The position numbers were made by a program, and so were the translations under genes. Positions 37,015 to 45,308 of a stretch of 64,000 nucleotides of DNA are shown here, one piece after another (the first letter of the stretch is position 1; every line of letters starts with the position of its first letter). The DNA comes from Sphingomonas sp. LHG3406-1 (GTDB lineage Bacteria > Pseudomonadota > Alphaproteobacteria > Sphingomonadales > Sphingomonadaceae): positions 248,001-312,000 of the forward strand of contig NZ_CP069128.1 of the NCBI RefSeq assembly GCF_029637485.1. Reading direction: 5' to 3'. The notes beneath the pieces are model-generated. The model worked only from the letters and a program-made list of their open reading frames with translations, searched no databases and was not told the origin of the DNA.

Positions 37015-37889
37015 GCAGGGTTCGCCTGTTCGGACTCACCATCGACAGCGAGATCCCGCTGCCCGGACTGGTACCGGCGCCTGAAGGTGCGCCGGTCGAC
37101 GTGACGATCCGGCGTGCGCATCTGGCGGGCGAAGCCGATCTGGTGGTCGAGGAAGCGGGCGCTTTCGCGGTACGGGGCGGCTGCGAGATCCTGGTCGATG
37201 CGGCGGAAGAGATGCCGGAGCGCAACGTGCGCCTTTACCTCCTCGGCAGCGCCATGGGCATGCTGCTCCACCAGCGCGGCCTGCTCCCGCTCCATGCCAA
37301 TGCGGTCGCGCTCGACGGGGCGAGCATTGCGGTGGCGGGACCGTCGGGAGCCGGCAAGTCGACCCTGGCCGCCTGGCTGACGGCGCATGGCCAGAAGCTG
37401 GTCGGGGACGATGTGGTGGTGGTTCGCCACGGAATGGACGGGCCGATCGTGCACCCGGGCGTGCCGCGCCTCAGGCTGTGGGGCGAGGCGCTCGATCACA
37501 TGGGTTTCGAGCGAGGAGGCTTTGAACGCTCCTATGTCGACGAGGGCTTCGACAAGTGGGATGTTCCGGTCGCGGGCGAGGCGCTGGCGGCGGAAGGACT
37601 GCCGCTCGCCGCCATCTATGTGCTGGAGGACGGGCCGGAGATCGCGATCAACCGGCTGAGCGGGGCGGCGGCGGTGGCGGCCCTGTTCGACCATACCTAT
37701 CGCGGGCAATATGTTGCGCGGACCGGCGGGCAGGCGCTCCACTTCCGCTCAGCGACAGCCCTGGCCCTGGCGGTGCCGGTGTTCCGGCTCCGGCGGCCGC
37801 GCGACCTCAGCCGGCTCGACCTGCTCGGGCAGTCGCTGCTTGGCCATGCGCGTGCTCAAGTCGCTCGAACAGGCGGCGCGGCTCGGTGA
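37011..37889 (+). CDS. HprK-like serine kinase
   Basis: A 292-residue protein related to the C-terminal kinase domain of HPr kinase. It has LPLHANAVALDG with His105, then Walker A GPSGAGKST at 110-118 and VGDDVVVV with the catalytic aspartates at 133-134. The N-terminal 75 residues are not HprK-like. Similar stand-alone kinases tailor lasso peptides (phosphorylation of a C-terminal serine in paeninodin-type systems) and are also found beside polysaccharide genes. It is translationally coupled to the B2 gene. Its last 83 bases overlap the convergent MFS gene. The target is unknown. Confidence 0.85.
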   Translation: MSRVRLFGLTIDSEIPLPGLVPAPEGAPVDVTIRRAHLAGEADLVVEEAGAFAVRGGCEILVDAAEEMPERNVRLYLLGSAMGMLLHQRGLLPLHANAVALDGASIAVAGPSGAGKSTLAAWLTAHGQKLVGDDVVVVRHGMDGPIVHPGVPRLRLWGEALDHMGFERGGFERSYVDEGFDKWDVPVAGEALAAEGLPLAAIYVLEDGPEIAINRLSGAAAVAALFDHTYRGQYVARTGGQALHFRSATALALAVPVFRLRRPRDLSRLDLLGQSLLGHARAQVARTGGAAR

Positions 37890-39087
37890 GCAGCATCAGG
37901 CCCAGCGCGATGCCGCCGCTGAGCGACAGGCCCCAGACATAGGGAAGCTGGGTGCCGTCGAACGCCTGGCCAATGGCAAAGCCGCCGATCGCCGCAAGGA
38001 TCGTGCTGATCACGCCCTGGAGCGAGGAGGCCATGCCGGCGACCGAAGCCATCTTCTCCATCGCCAGCGTGTTGAGGTTGGACGAGCAGAAGGAAAAGCT
38101 GACCAGCACCAGGGCCTGCAGCGCGATGAAACCGATCAGGTCCTCGCCGATGAAGGTGGCGATGAGCGCATGGGTGAGGGCGAGGGTGGCGAAGGCGACC
38201 ACGCCGAGATGGCCGACGCGCCGCAGACCGTAGCGGCCGACGAGCCGGCTGTTCATGAAACTGGCGAGCGCCATGGGCGCTGCGACGGCGGCAAAGGCGA
38301 GGCCAATCAGCTGCGGCTTCTGGAAGACGTCGAACACGATCTGCTGCACCGAAGCCAGATAGGCGATGAGGCCGGCGAACAGGGCGGTCTGGGCCAAGGT
38401 GTAGCCGCGCGACTGGGGATCGCTGAAGACGGCTCTGGCACCCTCGATCAGCTCAGCCGGGTTGAGGCTCCTGCGATGTTCAGGTCGGAGGGTCTCCGGC
38501 AGCCGCAGCATGCTCCAGACGCCAATGACGAGGCCATAGAGCGCGAACAGCCAGAACACCGCCTGCCAGGGACCGAAGGCGAGGATCAACTGGCCGAGGC
38601 TCGGCGCGGCGACGGGCACGATCATGAACACCATGGCGACGAGGCTCATCACCCGGGCCATCGCCTCCCCTTCGAACAGGTCGCGGACCATGGCCATCAC
38701 CAGCACTCGGCTGGAGGCGGCGGCTGCGCCCTGCAGCGCACGGCCGGCGATCAGCGCCTCGAAGCTTGGCGCAAAGGCGCAGAAGGAGGCGAACAGCACG
38801 TAGGCGCCGATGCCGATCGCCAGCGTCGGCTTGCGCCCGAAGCGGTCGGCGAGGGGCCCCCACAGCAGCTGCCCGAAGCCGAAACCAAAGGTGTAGGCGA
38901 CCAGCACCAGCTGACGCCTATTCTCCTCGGCGACGCTGAAGTGGGTGGCGATCTCCTCCAGCCCCGGGATCATCGCGTCGATGGCGACCGCGTTCATCGC
39001 CATCAGTGCGGCGAGCAGCGCGATCGTCTCGCGCGCGCCGGGACGCGGGCCATGCCCGAGGGCGGAAGGATGATTGAGGGAAACCAT
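37807..39087 (-). CDS. MFS efflux transporter, Bcr/CflA family
   Basis: A 426-residue drug:proton antiporter-type protein with 12 predicted membrane helices. The family loop GPLADRFGRKPTLAIG lies between helices 2 and 3, and IDAMIPGLEEIATHF in helix 1 is typical of Bcr/CflA members (chloramphenicol/bicyclomycin resistance type). The actual substrate is not known. The 3' end overlaps the HprK-like gene on the other strand by 83 bases, which is long for a convergent pair; the extra C-terminal tail (RLFERLEHAHGQAATARAG) is hydrophilic and could be a late extension. It is followed upstream by the HAD hydrolase on the same strand. Confidence 0.9.
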   Translation of the reverse strand: MVSLNHPSALGHGPRPGARETIALLAALMAMNAVAIDAMIPGLEEIATHFSVAEENRRQLVLVAYTFGFGFGQLLWGPLADRFGRKPTLAIGIGAYVLFASFCAFAPSFEALIAGRALQGAAAASSRVLVMAMVRDLFEGEAMARVMSLVAMVFMIVPVAAPSLGQLILAFGPWQAVFWLFALYGLVIGVWSMLRLPETLRPEHRRSLNPAELIEGARAVFSDPQSRGYTLAQTALFAGLIAYLASVQQIVFDVFQKPQLIGLAFAAVAAPMALASFMNSRLVGRYGLRRVGHLGVVAFATLALTHALIATFIGEDLIGFIALQALVLVSFSFCSSNLNTLAMEKMASVAGMASSLQGVISTILAAIGGFAIGQAFDGTQLPYVWGLSLSGGIALGLMLLTEPRRLFERLEHAHGQAATARAGRAG

Positions 39088-39104
39088 GGGGTGGGGAGGC
39101 GTCC

Positions 39105-39902
39105 CTACGTCCGAGCGGGGGCGAGGGTTCCAAGGTCCGGCACGATGCCAATCGGCCGCCAGCCATCGGGAAAGCGCGGCTGCTCGCCGGCATGGATGCC
39201 GCCGCTGACGAAGATGGCGTCGATGCCATAAGATCCTGCGCCTGCCATGTCGGTCTGGAGCCCGTCGCCGATGGCGAGAACGGTGCTCCTGTCCGTCACG
39301 CCGCCGAGCGCCAGCGCATGGTCGTAGATGGCGGGATAGGGCTTGCCGTACCAGATGACCCGCCCGCCGAGCGCTTCATAGGCGTCGGCCAGCGCGCCGG
39401 CGCAGATCATCAGCTGGCCTTGGTGATGGACGATGCGGTCGGGGTTGAGGCAGTGCACCAGGACATCGGCAGCGCGCCAATCCGCCAGCCGGCTGGCATA
39501 GTCTTCGACTGTCTCCCCCGCAGCGAGGCCGGCGCAGGCAAGTTCGGAAAAGCCCGCGTCGGCGACGATCAGGCCGCCCGCTTCGAGGTCGCGGCGGTCC
39601 TCGGGCGTGCCGCAGAAGCCGACCGGGCGCCCCTGCACCGCGGCGAGGCCAGCGGCGCCGGCGGTGACGATACCGTCGTCGAGCGCCGGATCGAGACCGA
39701 GGCGGTCGAGCTGGCCGCGGATGGCGGCGGCACTGCGCGGAGCATTGGTGACGAACAGCACGGTCCGCCCCTCGGACTTCCAGCCGGCAAGCGTCTCCGG
39801 CACGCCAGGGAAGATGCGCCAGCCGTCATGGACGCATCCCCACAGGTCGCAGAGGATCAGCCGGTAGCGGTCCGGCAGGGCCGAGAGGTTCACGTCAGGC
39901 AA
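39105..39902 (-). CDS. HAD-superfamily class IIA hydrolase (TIGR01459-like)
   Basis: A 265-residue phosphatase-like protein. HAD motif I is DLWGCVHDG with the nucleophile Asp18 or an equivalent nearby, motif II is VTNAPRS, and motif IV is AIGDGLQTDMAGAGSYGID. The cap and motif spacing fit class IIA (NagD-like) enzymes of the TIGR01459 type, whose substrate is not established. The reading frame starts at TTG 39902, which overlaps the symporter stop by eight bases; GTG 39893 is an alternative leaving a one-base gap. It is probably cotranscribed with the symporter. Confidence 0.85.
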   Translation of the reverse strand: MPDVNLSALPDRYRLILCDLWGCVHDGWRIFPGVPETLAGWKSEGRTVLFVTNAPRSAAAIRGQLDRLGLDPALDDGIVTAGAAGLAAVQGRPVGFCGTPEDRRDLEAGGLIVADAGFSELACAGLAAGETVEDYASRLADWRAADVLVHCLNPDRIVHHQGQLMICAGALADAYEALGGRVIWYGKPYPAIYDHALALGGVTDRSTVLAIGDGLQTDMAGAGSYGIDAIFVSGGIHAGEQPRFPDGWRPIGIVPDLGTLAPART

Positions 39903-41220
39903 TCACGGGTGGAGCCGCCGGCCGCTCGTCCTCGGGCGTTTCACTGGTCTCGCCCTTGCTGACCAGGGTCGCCAGGGTCAGGTCACCGGTGACGTTGAGC
40001 GTCGTCCGGCACATGTCGAGGAAGCGGTCGACACCAAGCACCAGCCCGATCGCCTCGGGCGGCACGCCGATCTGGGCGAGGATCAAAGCGACTACCGGAA
40101 GGCTTCCGGCCGGGACGCCCGCAGTGCCGATCCCTCCAAGGATGCACATCAGCAGCACCAGCAGCTGTTGGGCAATGGTCAGTTCGACCCCGAAGACCTG
40201 GGCGAGGAACAGCACCGTGACACCTTCGAAGATGGCGGTGCCATTCTGGTTGGCGGTCGCACCGATGGTCAGCACGAAGCGAGCGACCCGCGGTGGTAGC
40301 TTGAGTTCCGTCTCGGCGACCCGAAGCGCGGTCGGCAAGGTAGCGTTGGAGCTCGCCGTCGAGAAGGCCATCAGCATGGCTTCTTGGCTGCCGCGGAAGA
40401 ACCATCGCGGGGAAAAGCCACCAACGAGCTTCAGGAGCAGCGGGTAGACGATGAACATCTGCGTGCCGAGCGCGGCGAGCACGACGCCGACGTAGATGGC
40501 GAGGCGGACCACGAGGTCCCAGCCGAACGCTGCCGACAGGTTGAACATGAAACAGAAGACGGCGATTGGCGCGAGCCGGATGAACATGGTCATCAGCTTC
40601 ATCGCGACATGAAACAGCCCCTCGATGCCCTCCTGAAGCTTGCGCGCCTGCGGCGTGCGGGTGAGCAGGAGGCCGATGCCGAGGATGAGGCTGAACACCA
40701 TGACGGCAAGAATGTCATTCTCGCTCATGGCGGTGACCACGTTGCGCGGTACCATCGCGACCAGCGCCTCGAACCCGCTCGGCTTCTCGGCCTGGCCAGC
40801 GACGATCTCGCTCGCCCGGGCACCGCCGGCCGCCAGTTGCTCCTGCACCACCGCACGGTCGAAGCCCGAGCCCGGCTTGACGATGTTGGTGTAAGCGAGT
40901 GCGACGCCGACACCAACCGCGGTCACCAGCACGGTGAAGACGAGCGTCTTGATGCCGACCCGCTTGAGCGCACCGACGTCGCCCATTTCGGCGATGCCGA
41001 CCACGAGGGCGCTGACGAGCAGCGGGATGATCAGCATGAAGATGAGGCGAAGGAAGAGATCGCCGACGGTCTTGGTGACGCCGGTCAGGGTCTGGACCCA
41101 GGCGAGGTCGGAACCGCCCGCCGCATAAGCGGCGAGGCCGAGCGCCAGACCGGCGACGAAGCCGATCAGCATCTGCCAGTGGAGCGCGAGGCCCTTCTTC
41201 TCGACTTCCGCGATACTCAC
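39895..41220 (-). CDS. Dicarboxylate/amino acid:cation symporter (DAACS family)
   Basis: A 441-residue transporter of the GltP/DctA fold. Conserved elements are the serine-rich first re-entrant loop (AFSTASSNATLPT), the substrate/ion region GATANQNGTAIFEG (a variant of the NMDGT motif), GGIGTAGVPAGS in the second loop and DRFLDMCRTTLNVTGD near the end. It takes up glutamate, aspartate or C4-dicarboxylates with Na+ or H+; the exact substrate is open. GTG 41220 is the start. A palindromic repeat lies directly upstream, between this gene and the EF-G paralogue. Confidence 0.93.
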   Translation of the reverse strand: MSIAEVEKKGLALHWQMLIGFVAGLALGLAAYAAGGSDLAWVQTLTGVTKTVGDLFLRLIFMLIIPLLVSALVVGIAEMGDVGALKRVGIKTLVFTVLVTAVGVGVALAYTNIVKPGSGFDRAVVQEQLAAGGARASEIVAGQAEKPSGFEALVAMVPRNVVTAMSENDILAVMVFSLILGIGLLLTRTPQARKLQEGIEGLFHVAMKLMTMFIRLAPIAVFCFMFNLSAAFGWDLVVRLAIYVGVVLAALGTQMFIVYPLLLKLVGGFSPRWFFRGSQEAMLMAFSTASSNATLPTALRVAETELKLPPRVARFVLTIGATANQNGTAIFEGVTVLFLAQVFGVELTIAQQLLVLLMCILGGIGTAGVPAGSLPVVALILAQIGVPPEAIGLVLGVDRFLDMCRTTLNVTGDLTLATLVSKGETSETPEDERPAAPPVIA

Positions 41221-41242
41221 GCCAGCGCTCTCCCTTGGTGAC

Positions 41243-41314
41243 CGTCAATGCGAGGAGCGCAGCGACGAAGCAATCCAGCCTGGCGGTGGATTGCTTCGCT
41301 TCGCTCGCAATAAC
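41243..41314. repeat. Interspersed palindrome (ATTGCGAGGAGC... type)
   Basis: The left arm runs from CGTCAATGCGAGG through CGAAGCAATCC, the right arm from GGATTGCTTCGC to CGCTCGCAATAAC. The two are largely inverted complements around a short centre. This is a very common interspersed palindrome of sphingomonads and related bacteria. It occupies nearly the whole gap between the symporter and the EF-G paralogue. Confidence 0.8.
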
Positions 41315-41335
41315 AAGTCCTCGGAGGCCTCTTGC

Positions 41336-43381
41336 TCAGGCCAGCTCGGCTTCCTGCGCCTTGACGACCTTCTCGGCCATGGCACCGTTCAGTTCGGCGA
41401 GATGGTCGAAACTGGCCTCGTAGGTGGCGAGGCCATGGCTGAGGGAGCGGAGTTCGCCCTCGAGCCCGTGGAGTTCGGCCTCTGGCACCAGGGCCTCGAC
41501 CCGGTCCCAACCGTTCCAGCCGTCGCGGGGAAAGAGGCCGAGCACCTGGCCGCGGCGGGCGGCGAGGGCCGAGCTGGCTTTGCTGGTCGAGGTCGATGGA
41601 GTCACCACGACGACGCGGTGGACGGGCTCGAGCAGGTGCGGCTGCGCCGCGGCAAGCGCCTCCTGCATGGCGATCCGGCCGGCGGTGCGGAAGGCAAGCT
41701 CGCTTGAATCGACGCTATGGTAGCTGCCGTCGGTGAGCGTCACGGCCACATCCACCACCGGAAATCCGAGTGGCCCCTTGAAGCAGGCATCTCGGACGCC
41801 CTGCTCGACCGCCGGAACATACTGGCGCGGGATGGCGCCGCCGTGGATGCGCTCGGCAAAGGTGAAGCCGGCACCACGCTGCTGCGGAGCAAGCTCGATC
41901 ACGACGTCGCCGAACTGACCGTGCCCGCCCGACTGCTTCTTGTGCCGTCCGCGCTGTGTGACGGAGCGGCGAACCGATTCGCGATAGCCGACGCGCGGTC
42001 GACGCTGGGTGACCTTGACCCCATGCCGGCGCTGGAGCCGGGCGAGCACGACCTGCAACTGCTCCTCGTTGACGCCCGAGAGGGTGACGGCGTGGTCCTC
42101 GCCGTCATGCTCGACCAGCAACACCGGATCTTCCTCGGCCAGCTTGTGCAGCGCGCCCGACAGCTTGACGTCATCCTTGCGGTCGGCCGGCTGGATGGCG
42201 ATCCGGACATTGCGGGAGGGGAGGGGCACCTCGGGTGCCGGCGGCAGCGTGCCGCGCCCGAGCCATTCGCCAGCCTTCACCATGTCCGCCTTGGCGAGCG
42301 CCACCACGCTGCCGTCCGGCGCCTCGCCGAGCCGAGTGGTCTTCTCGCCCTGGAGCGCGAAGAGGGCGCTGGCCTTCATCGAGCGGCCCTCGCTTGCGCC
42401 GAGATCCTGGCCTTCGCGAAGCGATCCGCCGAGCACGCGGCCGATCACGAGCCGGCCGAGCGCATGGGCGTGGCTGACCTTGAACGCGAACAGCGAGGGA
42501 TCGCCGACGCCGAGGCGGCGGGCAGTGGCTTGCGGGCCGGGCGCTTCATGGCGGATGGCCTTCATCAGCCGCCGCACGCCGAAACCGTTGGAGGCCGAGC
42601 CGAACAGGACCGAGACGGCTAGGTTTTCGCCGGTTTCACGGGCAAGGTCGCTCAGCACCGTGTCGAGGGGCGGCGTCTCGTCCATCAGCAGTTGCTCGAG
42701 CAGGCGGTCGTCGTGGTCGGCGAGCTGTTCGAGCAGGCGGGTGCGGGCCTGCGCCTCGATCGCGTCCAGCTCGGCCGGCATGGCGATGGGTTCGGATGGC
42801 TGTCCCGGGCGATAGTGGAAGGCGCGTTCGAGCGCGACGTCGACGAAGCCGGTGATGCGGTCGCCGCTCGGGATCGGCACCTGGCGGGCGATCAGGGGTG
42901 AGACGCTCAAGGGCTGGAGCGCATGGAGCAGCTCGCCGATCGAACCGCGCGCGGCATCGATGCGATTGACGAAGATGAGGTGGGGGATGCCGAGCTCGTC
43001 CAGCAACCTGAGGGTCGGCGCGGCGAGCGGGGCGCGGGCGGGATCGGGATCGACCACGACGATGGCGAGGTCGGCGGTGCTGAGCGCCTTGACGCCGTCC
43101 GCCTGGAAGCCGGTACCGCCAGGAAGGTCGAGTAGGGCGAAGCGCTCGCCAAGCCATTCGAAGTTCATGACGTTGAGTTCGGTCGAACCGCCGCGGGCGC
43201 GGGCTTCGGCGCTGAAGTCGCCGACACTGCTGCCGGCGGCGGTGTCGCCCTGACGGTCAATGGTGCCGCTGGCGAACAGCATGGCTTCGGCAAGACAGGT
43301 CTTGCCGGCGCCCGCCGGTCCGACCAGCGCAATGGCTCTGGTTCCCGTCACGGCCTCATGCCGGGGTTTCGCACTTTGCAT
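41336..43381 (-). CDS. Elongation factor G-like paralogue (EF-G2 type)
   Basis: A 681-residue protein with the five-domain EF-G layout but degenerate G motifs. G1 is GPAGAGKT; G3 reads DLPGG where canonical EF-G has DAPGH; G4 reads NRID in place of NKMD. The later domains are intact, with RRPRVGYRESVRRSV and GGHGQFGDV in the domain IV region. The missing histidine of the DAPGH motif, needed for rapid GTP hydrolysis on the ribosome, suggests a factor with altered GTPase timing. This matches the EF-G-like paralogues of alphaproteobacteria, whose job is not settled. It is not the main translocase, which must lie elsewhere. Confidence 0.88.
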   Translation of the reverse strand: MQSAKPRHEAVTGTRAIALVGPAGAGKTCLAEAMLFASGTIDRQGDTAAGSSVGDFSAEARARGGSTELNVMNFEWLGERFALLDLPGGTGFQADGVKALSTADLAIVVVDPDPARAPLAAPTLRLLDELGIPHLIFVNRIDAARGSIGELLHALQPLSVSPLIARQVPIPSGDRITGFVDVALERAFHYRPGQPSEPIAMPAELDAIEAQARTRLLEQLADHDDRLLEQLLMDETPPLDTVLSDLARETGENLAVSVLFGSASNGFGVRRLMKAIRHEAPGPQATARRLGVGDPSLFAFKVSHAHALGRLVIGRVLGGSLREGQDLGASEGRSMKASALFALQGEKTTRLGEAPDGSVVALAKADMVKAGEWLGRGTLPPAPEVPLPSRNVRIAIQPADRKDDVKLSGALHKLAEEDPVLLVEHDGEDHAVTLSGVNEEQLQVVLARLQRRHGVKVTQRRPRVGYRESVRRSVTQRGRHKKQSGGHGQFGDVVIELAPQQRGAGFTFAERIHGGAIPRQYVPAVEQGVRDACFKGPLGFPVVDVAVTLTDGSYHSVDSSELAFRTAGRIAMQEALAAAQPHLLEPVHRVVVVTPSTSTSKASSALAARRGQVLGLFPRDGWNGWDRVEALVPEAELHGLEGELRSLSHGLATYEASFDHLAELNGAMAEKVVKAQEAELA

Positions 43382-43554
43382 GGTGCAGCTCTCCTTCGTG
43401 CCCGGTTCGGGGCGCGTCGAGTCGCTGCGGGCGCCTCACGCGCCTGGGGGACGGGAAAGGTCTGCCTGTCCGCGCTCTTTGGCAAGGGGAACGGGCGCGC
43501 TTCCGCATCAGTTGGACGCGCACACCCGACCTTCTCGAAAGTGACGCGTTCCCA

Positions 43555-44802
43555 ATGGCCACCGCTGCCCGATCCCCGACCGACCAAGGCCGCTCGGCCG
43601 ACACTCCGCGAGAGATACCCGCGCCAGGATGGATCGCGATCGCCAAGCGGACGTGGAAGGAGGTCGGCAAGGACAATGTCGGAATCGTCGCGGCTGGGGT
43701 CGCTTTCTACTTCTTCCTGGCGCTGGTGCCGCTGCTGGGCGCGACGGTGCTGACCTATGGCCTGTTCGCAGAGCCGGAAACGGTGGCGCGGCAGGCGCAG
43801 AGCCTTACCTCCTTTCTACCCGGCGAGGCAGCAAGGCTGATCGGCGAGCAGCTGATGAACGTCGTCCAGACCTCTGGCGGCAAGAAGGGCTTCGGGCTGC
43901 TCCTTGCCATCGCCGTGGCCTTCTGGGGCGCGCGCAACGCGGCGAGCGCGATCATCACCGCGCTCAACATCGCCTATGAGGAAGAGGAGAAGCGCGGGTT
44001 CGTGAAGACCACCCTGCTGGCGCTGGCGATGACGCTTGGCGCGGTGCTGATGGCCGGAGTGGTCGGGGCGGCGATCGGCATATTGTCGGCGCTGGAGAGT
44101 CTGCTTCCGACCGCCGGACCGGTCGGGCATTTCTTGGTCGGCCTCGTTACTTACGCCTTCCTCGGCGGGGTCGCGGCAGCGGCGGCGGCGACGCTCTACC
44201 GCTATGCGCCGAGCCGCGAGAAGGCGCGCTGGACCTGGCTGACGCCAGGATCGATCTTCTTCGCCGTCCTGTGGCTGCTGCTGACTCTCGGGTTCGGCTT
44301 CTACGTGCGCAACTTCGGCAGTTACGGCGCGACCTATGGCAGCCTGTCGGCCGTGGTGGTGCTGCTCACCTGGCTTTATCTGTCGAGCTACGTGCTGATC
44401 TTCGGGGCGGAGCTGAACAGCGAGGTCGAGCACCAGACCGGGCGGGATACGACGGCGACGTCGGGTGAGAAGCCGATCGGCGCGCGGGGGGCGTGGAGCG
44501 CGGATCATGTGGCGGCTGGTGATGATGGCGGCGGCAGGCCGCAGCACCCCAGGGGAATTGCCCAAGCCCCGTCCGCTCCTCCGCAGCTCCCGCCCCGCGA
44601 AGGGGAGGGAGGGGGTCATCCCTATCTCACCAGCCGGATTGCGTCGCGGACCGGGCAGCTGGCGGGGGCGCGGAAGATCTCGATGCTGTCCAGCGGGCTG
44701 GCGACGCTCGGGCTCGGCTTCCTGAAGAAGCGCGGCAGCGAGAAGACGGGGGCGGCCCTGCTGGTCACCGCCGCCGGGCTGGCGTTGCTCAGGCGGCGCT
44801 AG
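43555..44802 (+). CDS. YihY/BrkB family membrane protein with repeat-derived insert
   Basis: A 415-residue inner-membrane protein of the YihY/BrkB family (formerly called ribonuclease BN). Six or so helices lie in residues 45-295; FWGARNAASAIITALNIAYEEEEKRGF and NFGSYGATYGSLSAVVVLLTWLYLSSYVLIFGAELNSE are the family hallmarks. The C-terminal region then contains an in-frame low-complexity segment (PRGIAQAPSAPPQLPPREGE) encoded by a palindromic repeat, before a hydrophobic LATLGLGFLKKRG end. The function is unknown. It is divergent from the EF-G paralogue across 173 bp and overlaps the Nudix gene stop by four bases. Confidence 0.88.
   Translation: MATAARSPTDQGRSADTPREIPAPGWIAIAKRTWKEVGKDNVGIVAAGVAFYFFLALVPLLGATVLTYGLFAEPETVARQAQSLTSFLPGEAARLIGEQLMNVVQTSGGKKGFGLLLAIAVAFWGARNAASAIITALNIAYEEEEKRGFVKTTLLALAMTLGAVLMAGVVGAAIGILSALESLLPTAGPVGHFLVGLVTYAFLGGVAAAAAATLYRYAPSREKARWTWLTPGSIFFAVLWLLLTLGFGFYVRNFGSYGATYGSLSAVVVLLTWLYLSSYVLIFGAELNSEVEHQTGRDTTATSGEKPIGARGAWSADHVAAGDDGGGRPQHPRGIAQAPSAPPQLPPREGEGGGHPYLTSRIASRTGQLAGARKISMLSSGLATLGLGFLKKRGSEKTGAALLVTAAGLALLRRR
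44587..44611. repeat. Palindromic repeat inside the BrkB coding sequence
   Basis: Arms CTCCCGCCCC (44587-44596) and GGGGAGGGAG (44602-44611), one mismatch, loop GCGAA. The hairpin and surrounding G/C-rich bases resemble interspersed elements found in the gaps of this window, but here they are translated in frame. Confidence 0.7.
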
Positions 44803-45269
44803 GCGTCGCCAGCGACCTCGCGGATGATTGGGCCGAGGGCCGGCGGGTGGACGAGCTTGGCCGCCTCCTTTGGCGAGAACCATTGGCGTTGGCGTTCGCC
44901 GGCTTCGGGATAGTCATTGGCGACTTCCTCCACCCGGAGCGGGTAGACGGCGACATGCCATTCGATCGGGCCGGCGAGGCGGTATTGCTTGCGCTTGGGC
45001 ACGATGGCGAGGAGCCGGTTGGCGATTGCGCCGCGCACTCCGGCTTCCTCCCACGCCTCCCGCTCGGCGGTGACCGCCAGCGGCCGACCGCGCAGGGCCC
45101 AGCCGCCAGGGATCACCCAGCGGCCGGAAGAGCGGGTCTTGACCAGCAGGACTTCGAGCCGGCCCTCGCGGCGGCGCCAGCAGAGCGCACCCGCCTGCGC
45201 CGGACGCCCGCCTAGGCGCGGGACCTCCAGCGTGTAGAGCAGCCGGAACAGACTGGTGTGCACCCCCAT
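44799..45269 (-). CDS. Nudix hydrolase
   Basis: A 156-residue hydrolase of nucleoside diphosphate-linked compounds. The Nudix box reads GWALRGRPLAVTAEREAWEEAGV; the C-terminal REAWEEAG half with the metal-binding glutamates is intact, whereas the first Glu of the usual GX5E is Arg. That substitution recurs in an alphaproteobacterial subfamily and need not abolish activity. The N-terminus contains the beta strands GALCWRRREGRLEVLLVKTRS. ATG 45269 gives a normal length. The substrate is unknown. The gene is convergent with brkB and lies downstream of rpoH on the same strand after about 40 bp. Confidence 0.88.
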   Translation of the reverse strand: MGVHTSLFRLLYTLEVPRLGGRPAQAGALCWRRREGRLEVLLVKTRSSGRWVIPGGWALRGRPLAVTAEREAWEEAGVRGAIANRLLAIVPKRKQYRLAGPIEWHVAVYPLRVEEVANDYPEAGERQRQWFSPKEAAKLVHPPALGPIIREVAGDA

Positions 45270-45308
45270 GCGGGTCAGCGATATCCGCGGAAACCTACCA
45301 GAAGGTGA

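Noticed and set aside
36159..37889. Possible fusion of the HprK-like kinase to a 284-residue N-terminal part
   Set aside because: The upstream part is out of frame with B2 and antisense to the nucleotidyltransferase. The ATGA overlap at 37011 defines the start.
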